Of a stretch of 64,000 nucleotides of DNA, positions 1 to 9,762 are shown in pieces; the first letter of the stretch is position 1, and every line of letters begins with the position of its first letter. This stretch comes from Prado023 sp963736425 (GTDB taxonomy: Bacteria > Actinomycetota > Actinomycetes > S36-B12 > CAIYMF01): NCBI GenBank assembly GCA_963736425.1, contig CAVTOX010000002.1, positions 1-64,000 of the forward strand, read 5' to 3'. The notes under the pieces are model-generated. The model worked only from the letters and a program-made list of their open reading frames with translations, did no database searches and was not told where the DNA came from. The position numbers were made by a program, and so were the translations under genes.

Positions 1-97
1 GACCGGATGCTGCCTGAGCACCCACCCCTCCCAAACTACTCACCGCCACGACCGCCGCCAAGGCTGCCCGCCAGATCCGATCGCGCGATCGATGCAT
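1..97 (-). CDS. N-terminus of a secreted protein (truncated by window edge)
   Basis: An ATG on the minus strand at 97 opens a frame that stays open to the left edge. A GAGGAG ribosome-binding site sits about 6 nt upstream (103-108 on the plus strand). The 32 visible residues form a classical Sec signal peptide: n-region with several Arg (MHRSRDR), hydrophobic core rich in Ala/Val, and a small-residue region ending near GAQAASG. The mature protein lies outside the window, so its function is unknown. The neighbouring genes all encode secreted surface proteins, so it may belong to the same group. That is inference from position only. Confidence 0.6.
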   Translation of the reverse strand, partial: MHRSRDRIWRAALAAVVAVSSLGGVGAQAASG

Positions 98-469
98 CGT
101 GACTCCTCTTCCGCCGGCGGATCCTTGATGTGGTAAGGCTGTCCTAAACGGCAACCGGGCAGTCAATAGCTCGACCCGCCGTCGGCAGGCCAGCCGATGG
201 CGCCCCGCCGCGGCAGCCATCCAGCTCAAGCGTCACCCAGTTGGGTATCGCCCACCAACGAGAACCCCGCCACATGGAGGTTCTGGTGTTTCTCGGGTCG
301 ATCAGACCATGTTGCGAGGTGCGGCCTCATCGTCCTACCAGTCAGATCGGCGTCCCGATCATGCGCTCATCTCCGAGGGCGGTCTCGGGGGTCGACGAGA
401 GCGACCGGGACGTAGCCGCACCGACCCGGGCATGACCGAGTCGCTCATGGACCCCGGGCTCCTCGATTC
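98..469. other. Gene-free stretch
   Basis: No frame in this 372-bp stretch has a ribosome-binding site plus recognisable protein similarity. It should contain the promoter of the minus-strand gene starting at 97 and the 3' end of the transcript of the gene ending at 470. I see no strong terminator hairpin. Confidence 0.4.
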
Positions 470-1839
470 CTACTTCTTCAGTCTCACGGGCGCGGACGTG
501 CAAGCCTGGAAGCCGTACTTGGCCCTGACGACGACTCTGTAGGTGCCCTTCTTGAAGTTGAGTGTTCGCGTCTCCTTGTTCCCGTGAGTCCTGAAGCTTG
601 TCTTGAATGCTCCCCAGGTGCTGCCGTCCCTCTTCAGGTACTGCACCTGGAATCTCCAGTACCCCCGGCCCTTGTTCGGATTGACGTTGATGTAGAGCTT
701 GCCCTTCCGGCCGACCACCTTGATGGAGGCGACTGCCACGGGCACTGGCGCTGCAGATGGCGCGGATGCCGATTCGCCCGGATGGGTCGTCGCGGGCGGG
801 CGGAACCGATCGGACCGACTTGAGGATCTCCGCGAAGAGGCTCGAGCTTGGCTGGATGGTCCAAGCTGAACGGGCCGATCGGATCGCTGGTCGACTGCAG
901 GTCCCAGTAGGTGAAGGCCGCCCCCCCGGCGGCCTTCAGATCGTCGTAGGCGCGGGACAGCCAGTTGACGTCCACGGATGCAGCGAGGTCCGTGTAACCG
1001 CTCTCGGCGACGCCCCACGTGGCCCCGCCCACGGAGGTGGACCACGCCTGGATCCTGGTGTAGTAGGCGTTCATCTCGGTGAAGGTCGTGTTCTGCCCTC
1101 CCGACGAGTTGCGCGTTCCGTAGAGGTTGTAGATGTCGAACCCGTGAGGTCGACGTACTGCGAACCGGGCCACAGAGCCTCCATGACAGCGAGGGATCGG
1201 GGCACCATGAACTCGTACCAACCGGTGAGGATGACGGTGAAGGCGATGTTCGGATGGGCGCGGAAGATCGGGGCCAGCCGCTGCTGCATGGCCTTCCAGT
1301 CTTGGACGTTCTCGACGTCGCGGCGCGCCTCAGGCTCGTGGTAGATCGCGACCCACACCGGGCCGGGCAGGGCACCGAGCCGCTGGGCCAGGTCCCGAGC
1401 CCATGCATCCCCGGCCCCGGCAGCCATCTGCGCCCAGGTGTGCGGCGTCGTCGTCCCGAGTGCGTACGGTGCCTTGAACGACACCCACGGCAGTCGACCA
1501 GCCGCCAGGTCCAACGTCGCCCGCGTGATCGCGTTCTCCTGCTGGTCTGCCCGCCAGTACGTCCGATGAATGCCCAACTCGGCACCGAACTGCGACTCCC
1601 GGGGCAGCGGATCCTGGGTCGAGTCGCCGGTCGCCGCCCCGAAGCAGAGCCTGACCAACCAGCGGGATCCCACGAGGAGACCACGCCCCTTCGCCATGGC
1701 TGGGAGTCGCGGAGGGCCCGAGCCCGACCACGAGTGCCAGGGCAGTCGTGATCACCCTCAGTCCCATCCACACGCGTGCGTGGGACTGAGGAGCTCTGCT
1801 CACCAGATCCGAGTCGCCGATCAACCAAGCGCTCCCCAT
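470..1839 (-). CDS. Secreted glycoside-hydrolase-like protein GH-A (frameshifted)
   Basis: Assembled from four minus-strand frame segments; the reading frame must change near 1645, 1145 and 848. The pieces line up end to end with the intact paralog at 12587-13984. Order: signal peptide (core from MGLRVITTALALVVG), the shared WSPRGIPL segment, an (alpha/beta)8-type domain with LGIHRTYW, PWVSFKAPYA, YHEPE (likely acid/base) and AESGYTD (likely nucleophile region), then a C-terminal module with KLYINVNPNKG and ETRTLNFKKGTYR. The family resembles clan GH-A, perhaps GH26. The substrate is unknown, and the reaction (hydrolysis of an extracellular polysaccharide) is inferred. The start is uncertain: ATG 1839 gives an n-region like that of the paralog; ATG 1767 lies inside a hairpin. 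Indels may be consensus errors. Confidence 0.7.
1757..1790. repeat. Inverted repeat over the GH-A signal-peptide region
   Basis: CTCAGTCCCA (1757-1766) and its perfect complement TGGGACTGAG (1781-1790) flank a 14-nt loop that itself contains the palindrome CACGCGTG. In the minus-strand mRNA the 3' arm would include the ATG at 1767, so if that is the start codon the hairpin would mask it. If translation starts at 1839 the structure lies inside the coding region. Confidence 0.45.
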
Positions 1840-1938
1840 CCTGCGGGTCAGACGCCTGACCACCACCGAGTTCTGGGGCCGCCCGTGCATCGTACGCGCA
1901 GAACCTCGCCTGAGGTAGCCCCCGACGAGACTCACGAA

Positions 1939-2470
1939 ATGTGCCGCGAACGTGGGTGCGTGGCCTCGGGCAAGGGCCAGCTGCTCGACGAGTTGGTCGC
2001 GGTGACCGGTGGTCACGGGCCAATGCCCGCCCGGGCGGTCAGCACGGCTGGGAAGGGCCGAGGCCCGGTGCGCGCCGTGGTCCGCACGCAGCGTGCGCCG
2101 ACATACGGCTATGAGACGCTCAGGGTGTTGCAGGCGGTGTGGGCCAAGATGGGGATGCCCTCGGGGAAGTACCTGGCCGCGATCATGGTCGATACGTTGG
2201 ACCAGCTCGACGCGTTCGGCGAGTTGGACGGCCCCGCTGCACCCGAGGCGCGGGCAAGCTGGGGTGGGTCCGCGGCCAGATCGACCGGACGCCGGCCCCA
2301 GCAAGGCGGCGATGGTGATCAAGGGGTGCCGCGGACCGCGAAGTCCAACGACAAGCGCCCACATCGAGCAGAGAGGAACGGCGACCTGGTGCGTCGCCAC
2401 GTGTTCCGACTACCGCTACGACACCAACGCCGAGCTGGTGCTGCTCAACGAGCTCGAACGTCAGGCATGG
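1939..2470 (+). pseudogene. Decayed integrase-type (DDE) transposase remnant
   Basis: Plus-strand fragments match the actinobacterial transposase family with an N-terminal GQLLDELVAVTG helix-turn-helix segment (about 1970-2010), a central RVLQAVWAKMGMPSGKYLA segment (about 2125-2180) and, in another frame, YRYDTNAELVLLNELERQ (about 2411-2464), which corresponds to the conserved tail motif of that family. Most of the catalytic core between them is missing and at least one frame change is needed. No terminal inverted repeats were identified. It is an old, immobile IS remnant between two divergently transcribed secreted-enzyme genes, which fits insertion or rearrangement at this site. The exact IS family is uncertain. 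Confidence 0.6.
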
Positions 2471-2688
2471 CGCACTGCCCGGTTGCCCTCCCGGGTCGAG
2501 TCCCCCGGCCCTGAGACATCCGTCACAGATATCGGTCCTTTTGGTGGACTATTACCTGATCTTGAGCCCGGATCGCCGACCACGGAGAGCCTGTGGGTGA
2601 GACTCGGTGTCCACTGGAGCAGTTGTTGGGTATCCCTAGGCAACTGGATTCATCACCAGACTGAGCGATCGACTCTTGGAGGAACCGT

Positions 2689-4795
2689 ATGAGTGCGCCG
2701 TCACGAGCACGCAACATCAGGCACATTCACGATTACCGAGGACCAGCAGGAACCCACTGCGGCATGTCGCCATCGCGGTGACGGCCGTGGTGGCCCTGCT
2801 GGCCTCAAGCATCACTGTGGGCACTGCCGGAGCGGCCAGCGCTGCCCAGGCAGGGTTCTCGACGCGGGGTATCCCGCAGAATGGCCAGGTCCTGCTGGGA
2901 GCAGCCACGTCGACCGACATCGAGAGTCTGGAGTCGACCGTGGGGGGCACGCTCGGGATCCATCGTCTCTACTACAGCTCGAGCCAGGTCAACGGCGCCG
3001 TCGACCAGGCGCGCAAGGACCTCGCCAAGGGCCGCATCCCGTGGATGTCGTTCAGGGCCCCTTCGTCGTGGTCATCGATGACGACTGGCGCCGGCGATGC
3101 ATGGGCCAAGGATCTCGCGACCAAGTTGGGTGACCTGAACGGTCCGGTGTGGGTCGCGGTCCACCATGAGCCCGAGGGGGACGGTGCGGCAGCCGACTGG
3201 AAGAAGATGCAGCAGCGCCTCGCGCCGATCTTCCGTGCCAGAGCCGAACATCGCGTACACGATCATCCTGATGGGCTGGAAGCAGTTCTTCGCCAACGAC
3301 GCCAGCGTCTCGATGGATGCCTACTGGCCCGGCAAGCAGTACGTGGACGTCATGGCATTCGATCCGTACAACTGGTACGACACGAGCTCGAACGGCAAGA
3401 AGAAGTACACGTGGGACGAGTTGCGCAAGTACTACGTCGCGATCAACGACTGGCGTACGAAGACCGGCAACACGGACGTGCCGTGGGCGGTCGCCGAGAC
3501 CGGATGGACCGACAAGGCCGCGTCGCTGCCACAGAACGCGACCGCTCCCGACGGCAAGATCGTGTCCACGACGGGCACTGGCGCCGACTGGCTGACCCGT
3601 GGCTTCGACGACATGAAGGCCATGGGCGGCATCGCGATGGCGTACTTCCACGTCCCGCGCAAGCGCGAACAACGAGCCGGCGGACTGGACGTGGCCGGTG
3701 TCCACCAGCCCCAAGATCAACGCATTCAAGAAGGCGCTGGCCAAGTCGGCCCGCTTCACCGACTCGTCGTCGGCTACCCTCACCGCGCCGACTGCACCCA
3801 CGAACTTGGTCGCATCCGCGACAGGTTCCACCGCGGTGTCTCTGAGCTGGAACGCCTCCAGCGCCGCGAGCAGCTACACGGTTCGACGCAACGGCACCGC
3901 GGTGGGGACCGCCACGGGCACGAGCTACACGGACACCGGCTTGGCGGCCAGCACGACCTACACCTACACCGTGTCCGCGTCGAATTCGGCGGGCACGTCG
4001 GGTGCCTCGAACACGGCGACGGCAACGACGAATGCCTCGGGCTCGACCGCGAGCACATTGGTCGCCTTCCGGGCGTCCGCGACCGTCTCAGCCAACGCCA
4101 CGTCGGCCACCGTCACGGTCCCTTCCCAGGTGCAGCCCGGCGACACCATGGTCTTGTTCGTCTCGACGAACACCGGCAGCGCACCGTCGGCGACGGCCTC
4201 GGGGTGGACGAAGGTGGGCGAGCAGTTCCTCACCGATCTCCGGACGGAGATGTGGACCCGCGTCGCGGCAGTCGGTGACGTCGGTAAGGCCGTGACCATC
4301 GACCTGCCGGTGACGTCCAAGGTCGACGTGACTCTGGTCGCCTACAGCGGGGCCACGGCAGCAAGGCCGATCTCCGCCTCGGCCAGCCGTGCTGACTCGG
4401 TGAACTCGGTGCAGCACCAGTCACCTGGGCTGACACTGCCCGACTCGAGCTCGGTCGTGCTGTCGTACTGGGTCGACAGGTCCTCCGCCACCACCTCCTG
4501 GACCGTTCCGAGCGGCCAGGTCAAGCGGGCCCAGAATGTGGGCAGCGGCAGTGGTCGGCTCACATCGGTCGCCTCCGACCTGGGCAAGGCCTCACCGAGC
4601 GGCACGTGGGCGCCCGTGACGGCCACCGCAAACGCAGCGAGTTCCCGGACCACGATCTGGAGCGTGGCGCTGACCTCAGCCAGTGAGCCGAAGTCGCCCT
4701 CGAGGGGGTGGCGTTCGGGGTGTGTGACTGCACGCACCACGGAACGCCGCCCCTTCGCACTCTGGCTCCCAGCCACCCCGACTGACCGCGGGTGA
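2689..4795 (+). CDS. Secreted glycoside-hydrolase-like protein GH-B with Fn3 domain (frameshifted)
   Basis: A TTGGAGGA ribosome-binding site 6 nt before ATG 2689 fixes the start. The frame must then shift near 2750, 3240 and 3660. After a signal peptide (HVAIAVTAVVALLASS core, Ala-rich cleavage region) comes the catalytic-like domain with FSTRGIPQNGQVLLG, LGIHRLYY, PWMSFRAP, HHEPEGD, DVMAFDPYNWY and AETGWTD. A fibronectin type III domain follows (about 3785-4045), then a roughly 210-residue beta-rich C-terminal module (FVSTNTGSAPSATASGW, VVLSYWVDRSSATTSW). The same C-terminal module ends the converging propeller gene at 4807. The natural stop probably lies near 4690; the annotated stop is the end of the last open frame. 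Paralog of the genes at 470 and 12587. Substrate unknown. Confidence 0.7.
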
Positions 4796-4806
4796 GCCAT
4801 GCCGAT

Positions 4807-7800
4807 CTACAGGGCGAGCAGGGCGATCGTCCACATGGTGGCCTTGGTCGATGAGGCCGTGGACGTCGCAGTCACTCCTGGCCAGGGACCTGGGCCCGTC
4901 GCGCCTGCAGGATCCGAGGAGACCGAAGTCAGCCGACCACTGCTGGATCCGACGTTGCTGGAGCGCTGGGTCTGCCCTGCGGGTAGCGCCCAGCCAGTGC
5001 TGGCTGAGGACTTGTCAACCCAGTACGACACCACCCATGACGAGGCGGTGGTCAGCTGGACCGGCGGCGTGGTGTGCTGTGCCCTCGTGGTGGTCTCCAC
5101 CGCGGCGTCCCACGCCAACACCGGTGAGGTCGGGTCGACCCCGGAGTACGCCAGCAGCGTCAGGTCGGTCTTTGCCCAGCTCGGCAGGGTCACTGTCACG
5201 CTCTGACCGGCGTCTGAGGCGCTGGCCAGCTTGGTATAGGTGGTCGTGCGCAAGTCGGTCAAGGAGCGCTGGCCCAGCTCCGCCCAGCCTGCCGGAGTCG
5301 CAGAGGGCGCCACGCCGGTGTTCGTGCTGGCGAACATGAGCAGGACGTCACCGGCGGCGACCGTTCCCGGGATTCGTGACCGAGGCGGTGATCACGTTGC
5401 CGTGTGAACGTGGCGGAGTCGCGGAACGCAATTGCCGAAGCCGGAGGTGTCACGACGATGACGCCGAGGGTGGTGGTGTCGGTGCCGCCGCGGTTGTCGG
5501 TGACGGTGAGGGTGACTGGGTAGGTGCCGGCGGCGGGGTAGGTGTGTTGTGGTGGGCGCCGGTGCGGTGGCGCCGTCGCCGAAGTCCCAGGCGTAGGTGG
5601 TGATCTGGCCGTCGGGGTCGCTGGAGCCGGTTGCGTCGAACGTGCACGCCAGGCCGGTGCACGGGGGCGGCGATCGCGGCGATCGGGGCCTGGTTGGGGG
5701 CTTGTGTGACGGTGACGTCGAGGGTGGTGGTGTCGGTGCCGCCGCGGTTGTCGGTGACGGTCAGGGTGACTGGGTAGGTGCCGGCGGCGGCGTAGGTGTG
5801 TTGTGGTGGTCGGCCGGTGGCGGTGGTGCCGTCGCCGAAGTCCCAGGCGTAGGTGGTGATCTGGCCGTCGGGGTCGGTGGAGCCGGATCCGTCGAACGTG
5901 CACGCCAGCCGGTGCACGGGGGTGGCGATCGCGGCGATCGGGGCCGGTTGGGGGCGTGTGACGGTGACGTCGAGGGTGGTGGTGTCGGTGCCGCCGCGGT
6001 TGTCGGTGACGGTGAGGGTGACTGGGTAGGTGCCGGCGGCGGGGAAGGTGTGTTGTGGTGGTCGCCGGTGCCGGTGGCGCCGTCGCCGAAGTCCCAGGCG
6101 TAGGTGGTGATCTGGCCGTCGGGGTCGGTGGACGCCGATCGCGTCGAACGTGCACGCCAGGCCGGTGCAGGTGGGGGCGGCGATCACGGCGGTCGGGTCC
6201 TGGTTGTCAGAGACCGCTGGGGTGCCGTTCCAGACGAAGGTGCCGCGGGCCCGCCAGTCGATGGTGCTGTCCTCGAGGACGGGGGTGCCGGACACCACGC
6301 CGCGGGTGAAGCCGATGGAGTACAGGTCGGCGTTGGTGCGGTCGGCGAAGTACAGCCGGTTGCCGTCCAGGAACATGCCGGCGACCCGGTTGGGATTGAG
6401 GGCGGAGATGGCACCGGTGGCGGTGAACCGCGGCGGCGCCGACGACGCTGGACTCGGGGCTGAATCCGCGCCAGAACAGCGAGTTGCTGTTCGACAGCGT
6501 GTAGTAGATCCGCCCGTCGGTCTTGTCGAAGAACATCCCGCTGACGTTGGCGGCATCGGTGCCGAAGGAGCCGTTGTACAGGTTGACCGTGCTCGGGGTG
6601 CCGAACGAGGACCCGTCGAAGGTGCGCCTGGTCAGGGTGCCGTTGGACCAGGCGGTGTACAGGTGGTCGTCGATGAGCATGGCTCCCCGTGCTGAGGACC
6701 AGGACTCCGGTCCGGTGAGGGTCGCCGGGTTGCTCGGCGGGTTGGTGCCGTCGAAGTACTGTCGGCGGACGGTGTTCAGCGAGTTGGCCGTGGACCCGAC
6801 CAGGTAGACGTCGTTGGGCAGCGTGCCCAGCGACTCGACGGGCGGGGTGCGCCCGCCGGCCAGCGGGAAGTACGCGATCTTGCGGTGGGTCTCGTTGTAG
6901 ACGGTGTCGGTGTCGCTGCCGAACCACAGCCCCTGCCCGGTGGCCAGGAAGTCGAACACCCCCACCCCGCGGTCCCGGCCGGGGTTCCAGGACAGCGGGA
7001 TCCCGCTGCGCGGGTCGAGCGCGGCCAGGCCCTCGCGCGGTACGGCCCCCGGGCCGGCGCTGTCCCCGGCGAACGGAGTTGTTCCACCACCGGAAGTGCC
7101 CACCGAGGTACACCGCGGTCCCGGTCACCGCGACCGCGTACGTGGTGTCACCGCCGGTGTAGGCCACCCAGCTGGCGACCTGACCCGGAACCCGTGGGAC
7201 CGATCTCAAAGCGGGCAGCCGTGTCACACGGGGAGGTCGACCCGCGGTAGGCCCCCGTCGTGGTCACGCACCACGTACGACCCGTCCGGGCTGACATCCA
7301 GATCCCGCATGTACGTGTAGAAGACACTCGCACACTCCGCGGAGTAGAAGTTGGTGCTCCAGCTGGCCACCGACGCGCTCGTGTCACCCAGGTCGAGCTT
7401 GGCGATCTGGTTGCGGGTCGCCGTCCCGATCGAGGTGAAGTTGCCGATCACGAACAACGCCGACCCATCCGGCGTCATGTCCATCTTCATCACCTTGGTG
7501 CCGCCCACCCTGGTGGTCGCGAACGCGAGGTTGACGTAGCTGGTCACAGCGCCTGTCGTCGCATTCAGGGAGGCCAGACCGGGTCGCGCGAGCCCTCCCA
7601 CCTGGGTGAACGTGCCGGCCAGGATCAGGGTGCTGCCGCGCAGCCTGAGGTCCAGGACGGTGCTCGAGATCGACGGGACCGTGAACCCGGCTGTGAGTGA
7701 GCCGTTGGCGACGTTGAGCCGGGCGAGGCGCCGCGAGGTGACCGCGTTGACGGTGCTGAAGGCGCCGCCGACGTAGAGCGATGCTCCGTCGGCAGCTGGC

Positions 7801-8153
7801 AGCAGGGCGGTCACCTCGCCGTTGACGTTGGGGGTGAACGTGGTGCTGATCTGGCCGGTCGTGGCGTCGAAGGCGAACAGGTTGTTGCGGGTCAGGGTCG
7901 GGCTGTTGCTGGCCGAGGCCCGGACCTGGCTGAACGACCCACCCGCGTAGACCGTGTTGCCGATCTGGACGATCGCGTTGACCTGCCCAGTCACCACGTG
8001 CGGCGTCACGTTGGCCGGATCAACGCTCACGATCACCGACTGAGCCGTCGAGACCGCCCCCGCCATCGGCGCGCCCACCGCCTGCCCCAGAACCAGCGCA
8101 ACAACGGCGAACGCAATGAGCGTCCGCGCCAGTCGACTGCCTGCCACGTCCAT
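4807..8153 (-). CDS. Secreted beta-propeller/PKD repeat protein BP-1 (frameshifted)
   Basis: Start ATG 8153 (MDVAGSRLARTLIAFAVV, signal peptide) is preceded by GGGATCGAGGC, also found before the paralog at 12391. The N-terminal half consists of propeller-like repeats of the DUF5122/delta-60 style (NTVYAGGSFSQV, SLYVGGAFSTV, STLILAGTFTQV, ALFVIGNFTSI). It is followed by a domain with LWFGSDTDTVYNETHRKIAY, three tandem PKD domains (about 5455-6230), and a C-terminal module (MFASTNTGVAPSATPAGW, WVVSYWVDKSSASTGW) shared with GH-B. Several frame changes occur between 7230 and 5300, so as written it would not yield one protein. Likely extracellular and carbohydrate- or surface-binding; no catalytic motif was seen. 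It converges on GH-B with 11 bp between them. Confidence 0.65.
5455..6230 (-). repeat. Three tandem PKD-encoding repeats of about 250 bp
   Basis: Near-identical units recur with a period of about 250 bp; the marker GCCGTCGCCGAAGTCCCAGG starts at 5572, 5828 and 6079. Each unit encodes one PKD domain on the minus strand (conserved DFGDG, YPVTLTVTDNRGGTDTTTL). The homologous gene at 9763 has a single copy. Unit length differs by a few bases between copies, which also shifts the reading frame. Confidence 0.8.
6200..8153 (-). repeat. Left copy of a ~2 kb direct duplication
   Basis: From the start codon to the PKD region this stretch matches 10440-12391 almost base for base over long runs, in the same orientation and about 4.24 kb apart. 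Examples are the segments encoding PDGSALFVIGNFTSIGTATR and STNFYSAECASVF. Divergence is greatest around 11750-12030 versus 7500-7790. The two copies flank the LamG gene at 8891. Confidence 0.75.
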
Positions 8154-8890
8154 CCGAGCCTCGATCCCAAGCCTCCAGTGGTACCGCACGACTGCTGTCC
8201 TGCGTTCACATTACGGTGTGCGCAGGGCGTCGTGGAAGCCCCACTTCACAGCGTGAGGGCCCGTAGCGCAGGGTCACGGCGGCGGCAGCCCCTTGGGCAG
8301 TCGATGGGCGTCAGGAGGCCTCGGGAACCTGTGGTGCGAGTCCGCCACCTCCGCTGGTCATCATGGTGCAGTCGATCGCGCCCCCGGGGCGTTGAGTGCG
8401 CGTGCTGCCGTCGGGCGGCGCAGTTCGACACCCGCCACGTACCGGTTTGGGTGCAGGCCGGGTCCGGTGCGTGTTTGCACTGCGTTCTGCTCCCCAGAAC
8501 CTCTTCGGCCACGGCTGAGGAGCCGCGCCACGGGTTCAGCTCAGCCACGGACTCGGCCACCGGCACGCGCCCGCCGGCGCACCGGCCCGGAGCCGCACGG
8601 GCACAAGGGTTCATCTTCACACCCGCCAGCGCCGATATCTGCAGGGAAGGGCCCGTCCTGGGTCATTGCCGGCCGGGCGCTCCCCGGGTGACCCCCGCCT
8701 CGGCCCATTGCCCCCCGCGGGGGTCCCCGTCACCTGGGCAGCCGCTGCATTCGCGGATACGCGCCTTGAGCGGCGATGAGCCGCGGGTGCCTGCGACGGC
8801 GGGCGCCGGTACGCCATCCACTCCATGCTCATGCCACCCATGGGCGCGCCGATTATGCGATTCCTACATGGCGGGGCATCATGCTCGATC
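8154..8890. other. Divergent intergenic region with a hairpin
   Basis: No supported gene lies in these 737 bp between the minus-strand propeller gene and the plus-strand LamG gene. The stretch should hold both promoters. An imperfect inverted repeat at 8687-8734 (GGTGACCCCCGC and GCGGGGGTCCCCGTCACC) could form a stable GC-rich hairpin. A Cys-containing minus-strand frame near 8350-8500 was considered and not called. Confidence 0.4.
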
Positions 8891-9646
8891 ATGCACAGCC
8901 GTCTGGTTCCCGGCCTCATCCTCGCACTCGCCTCGATCGGACTCTGCGGACTCTCCGAACAGGCCGTTGCCGGGCCGGTGGTGGTTCCCCCGACCGTCAC
9001 GGCCGCGTGGGCCTTCGACGAGGTGGGTCCGGACGGCCAGGTCGCGGATGAGAGCGGGCACGGCCGTGTCCTCGGACTCGCAGGGGTGTGGTCCGCGGTC
9101 CCAGGGGCGTCCGGGACCGGCGCCGCCGAGTTCGCACTGCAGTCCTACGGGTCCACGCCGGGCGTCTCGCTGGCACCCGGGGTGAACGACTTCGCGGTGA
9201 CCGCCGTGCTGCGGACCCTGGTCAAGCGCCCGACGCAGGACTCGCCCAACGTCCTCCAGCTGGGCCTGTTCGCCGACCCAGGCCAGCTGAAGATGCAGAT
9301 CTCCAAGGACGGCAAGGGCCGCGGTGAGTGCCGGTTCAAGGGAACCTCAGCCGCCCTGATCGTGGCTGGGCCGGCGATCGACATCACGGATGGTTCCTGG
9401 CACAGCCTCTCCTGCTGGCGGCAGGGTGGCACCCTCGGGGTCACCGTGGACGGAGTCACGGCCTCCAAGGTGAAGAGCGTCGGCAAGATCAGTGCCGTCC
9501 GTCCGCTGACGGTGGCCGCCCGTGGCCTGGCGTCGGGCGACCGGTCCGACCAGTTCCTCGGTGACCTGGACGTCGTGGTCTGGGCGGTCGGTGCCGACGC
9601 GCGGGCGGCCTCCACGGACTACGCCGGGCAGCTCACCCGGCCCTGA
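8891..9646 (+). CDS. Secreted LamG/concanavalin-like protein
   Basis: The 251-residue product begins MHSRLVPGLILALASIGLCG, a Sec signal peptide probably cleaved after AVAG. The mature part has the sequence pattern of a LamG jelly-roll: AWAFDE near the N-terminus, DESGHGRVLGL, NDFAVTAVLRTL, DGSWHSLSCWRQGGTLGVTVDGV, and a terminal FLGDLDVVVWAVGADARA. Such domains usually bind glycans or act as adhesion modules; no enzyme motif is present. The frame is intact, unlike most neighbours. Start 8891 is chosen because it directly opens the signal peptide; an upstream in-frame ATG at 8825 would add a stretch without signal-peptide character, and neither start has a strong ribosome-binding site. It lies between the two propeller duplicates. 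Confidence 0.7.
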   Translation: MHSRLVPGLILALASIGLCGLSEQAVAGPVVVPPTVTAAWAFDEVGPDGQVADESGHGRVLGLAGVWSAVPGASGTGAAEFALQSYGSTPGVSLAPGVNDFAVTAVLRTLVKRPTQDSPNVLQLGLFADPGQLKMQISKDGKGRGECRFKGTSAALIVAGPAIDITDGSWHSLSCWRQGGTLGVTVDGVTASKVKSVGKISAVRPLTVAARGLASGDRSDQFLGDLDVVVWAVGADARAASTDYAGQLTRP

Positions 9647-9762
9647 CCGTCCTCGCGACCAATGCTTGAGCCGCTCCATGCTGGAGCCCGGACGGGGCCC
9701 TACAACTACGTCCAGTGGGCGCCCAACCTCAACGATGACCAACTGGCCGCGGACCCTCGCGC

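Noticed and set aside
197..542. Three overlapping plus-strand frames at the left end
   Set aside because: No ribosome-binding sites and Arg/Ser/Pro-rich compositions typical of random frames in GC-rich DNA; they also run into the antisense of GH-A.
5259..6155. Arg/His/Pro-rich minus-strand frames in the PKD region
   Set aside because: They are out-of-frame readings of the tandem PKD units caused by indels, not separate proteins.
5455..6230. CRISPR-like array
   Set aside because: The repeats are about 250 bp, contiguous and coding for PKD domains; there are no short repeats with unique spacers.
8246..8620. Minus-strand Cys-containing frame (TQCKHAPDPACTQTGTW)
   Set aside because: Looks vaguely like a secreted Cys-rich peptide but has no signal peptide, no ribosome-binding site and needs a frame change; not enough support.
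7998..9185. A 395-codon plus-strand open frame
   Set aside because: Antisense to the BP-1 signal-peptide region and out of frame with the LamG gene; low-complexity Arg/Pro/Ser composition and no start signal.
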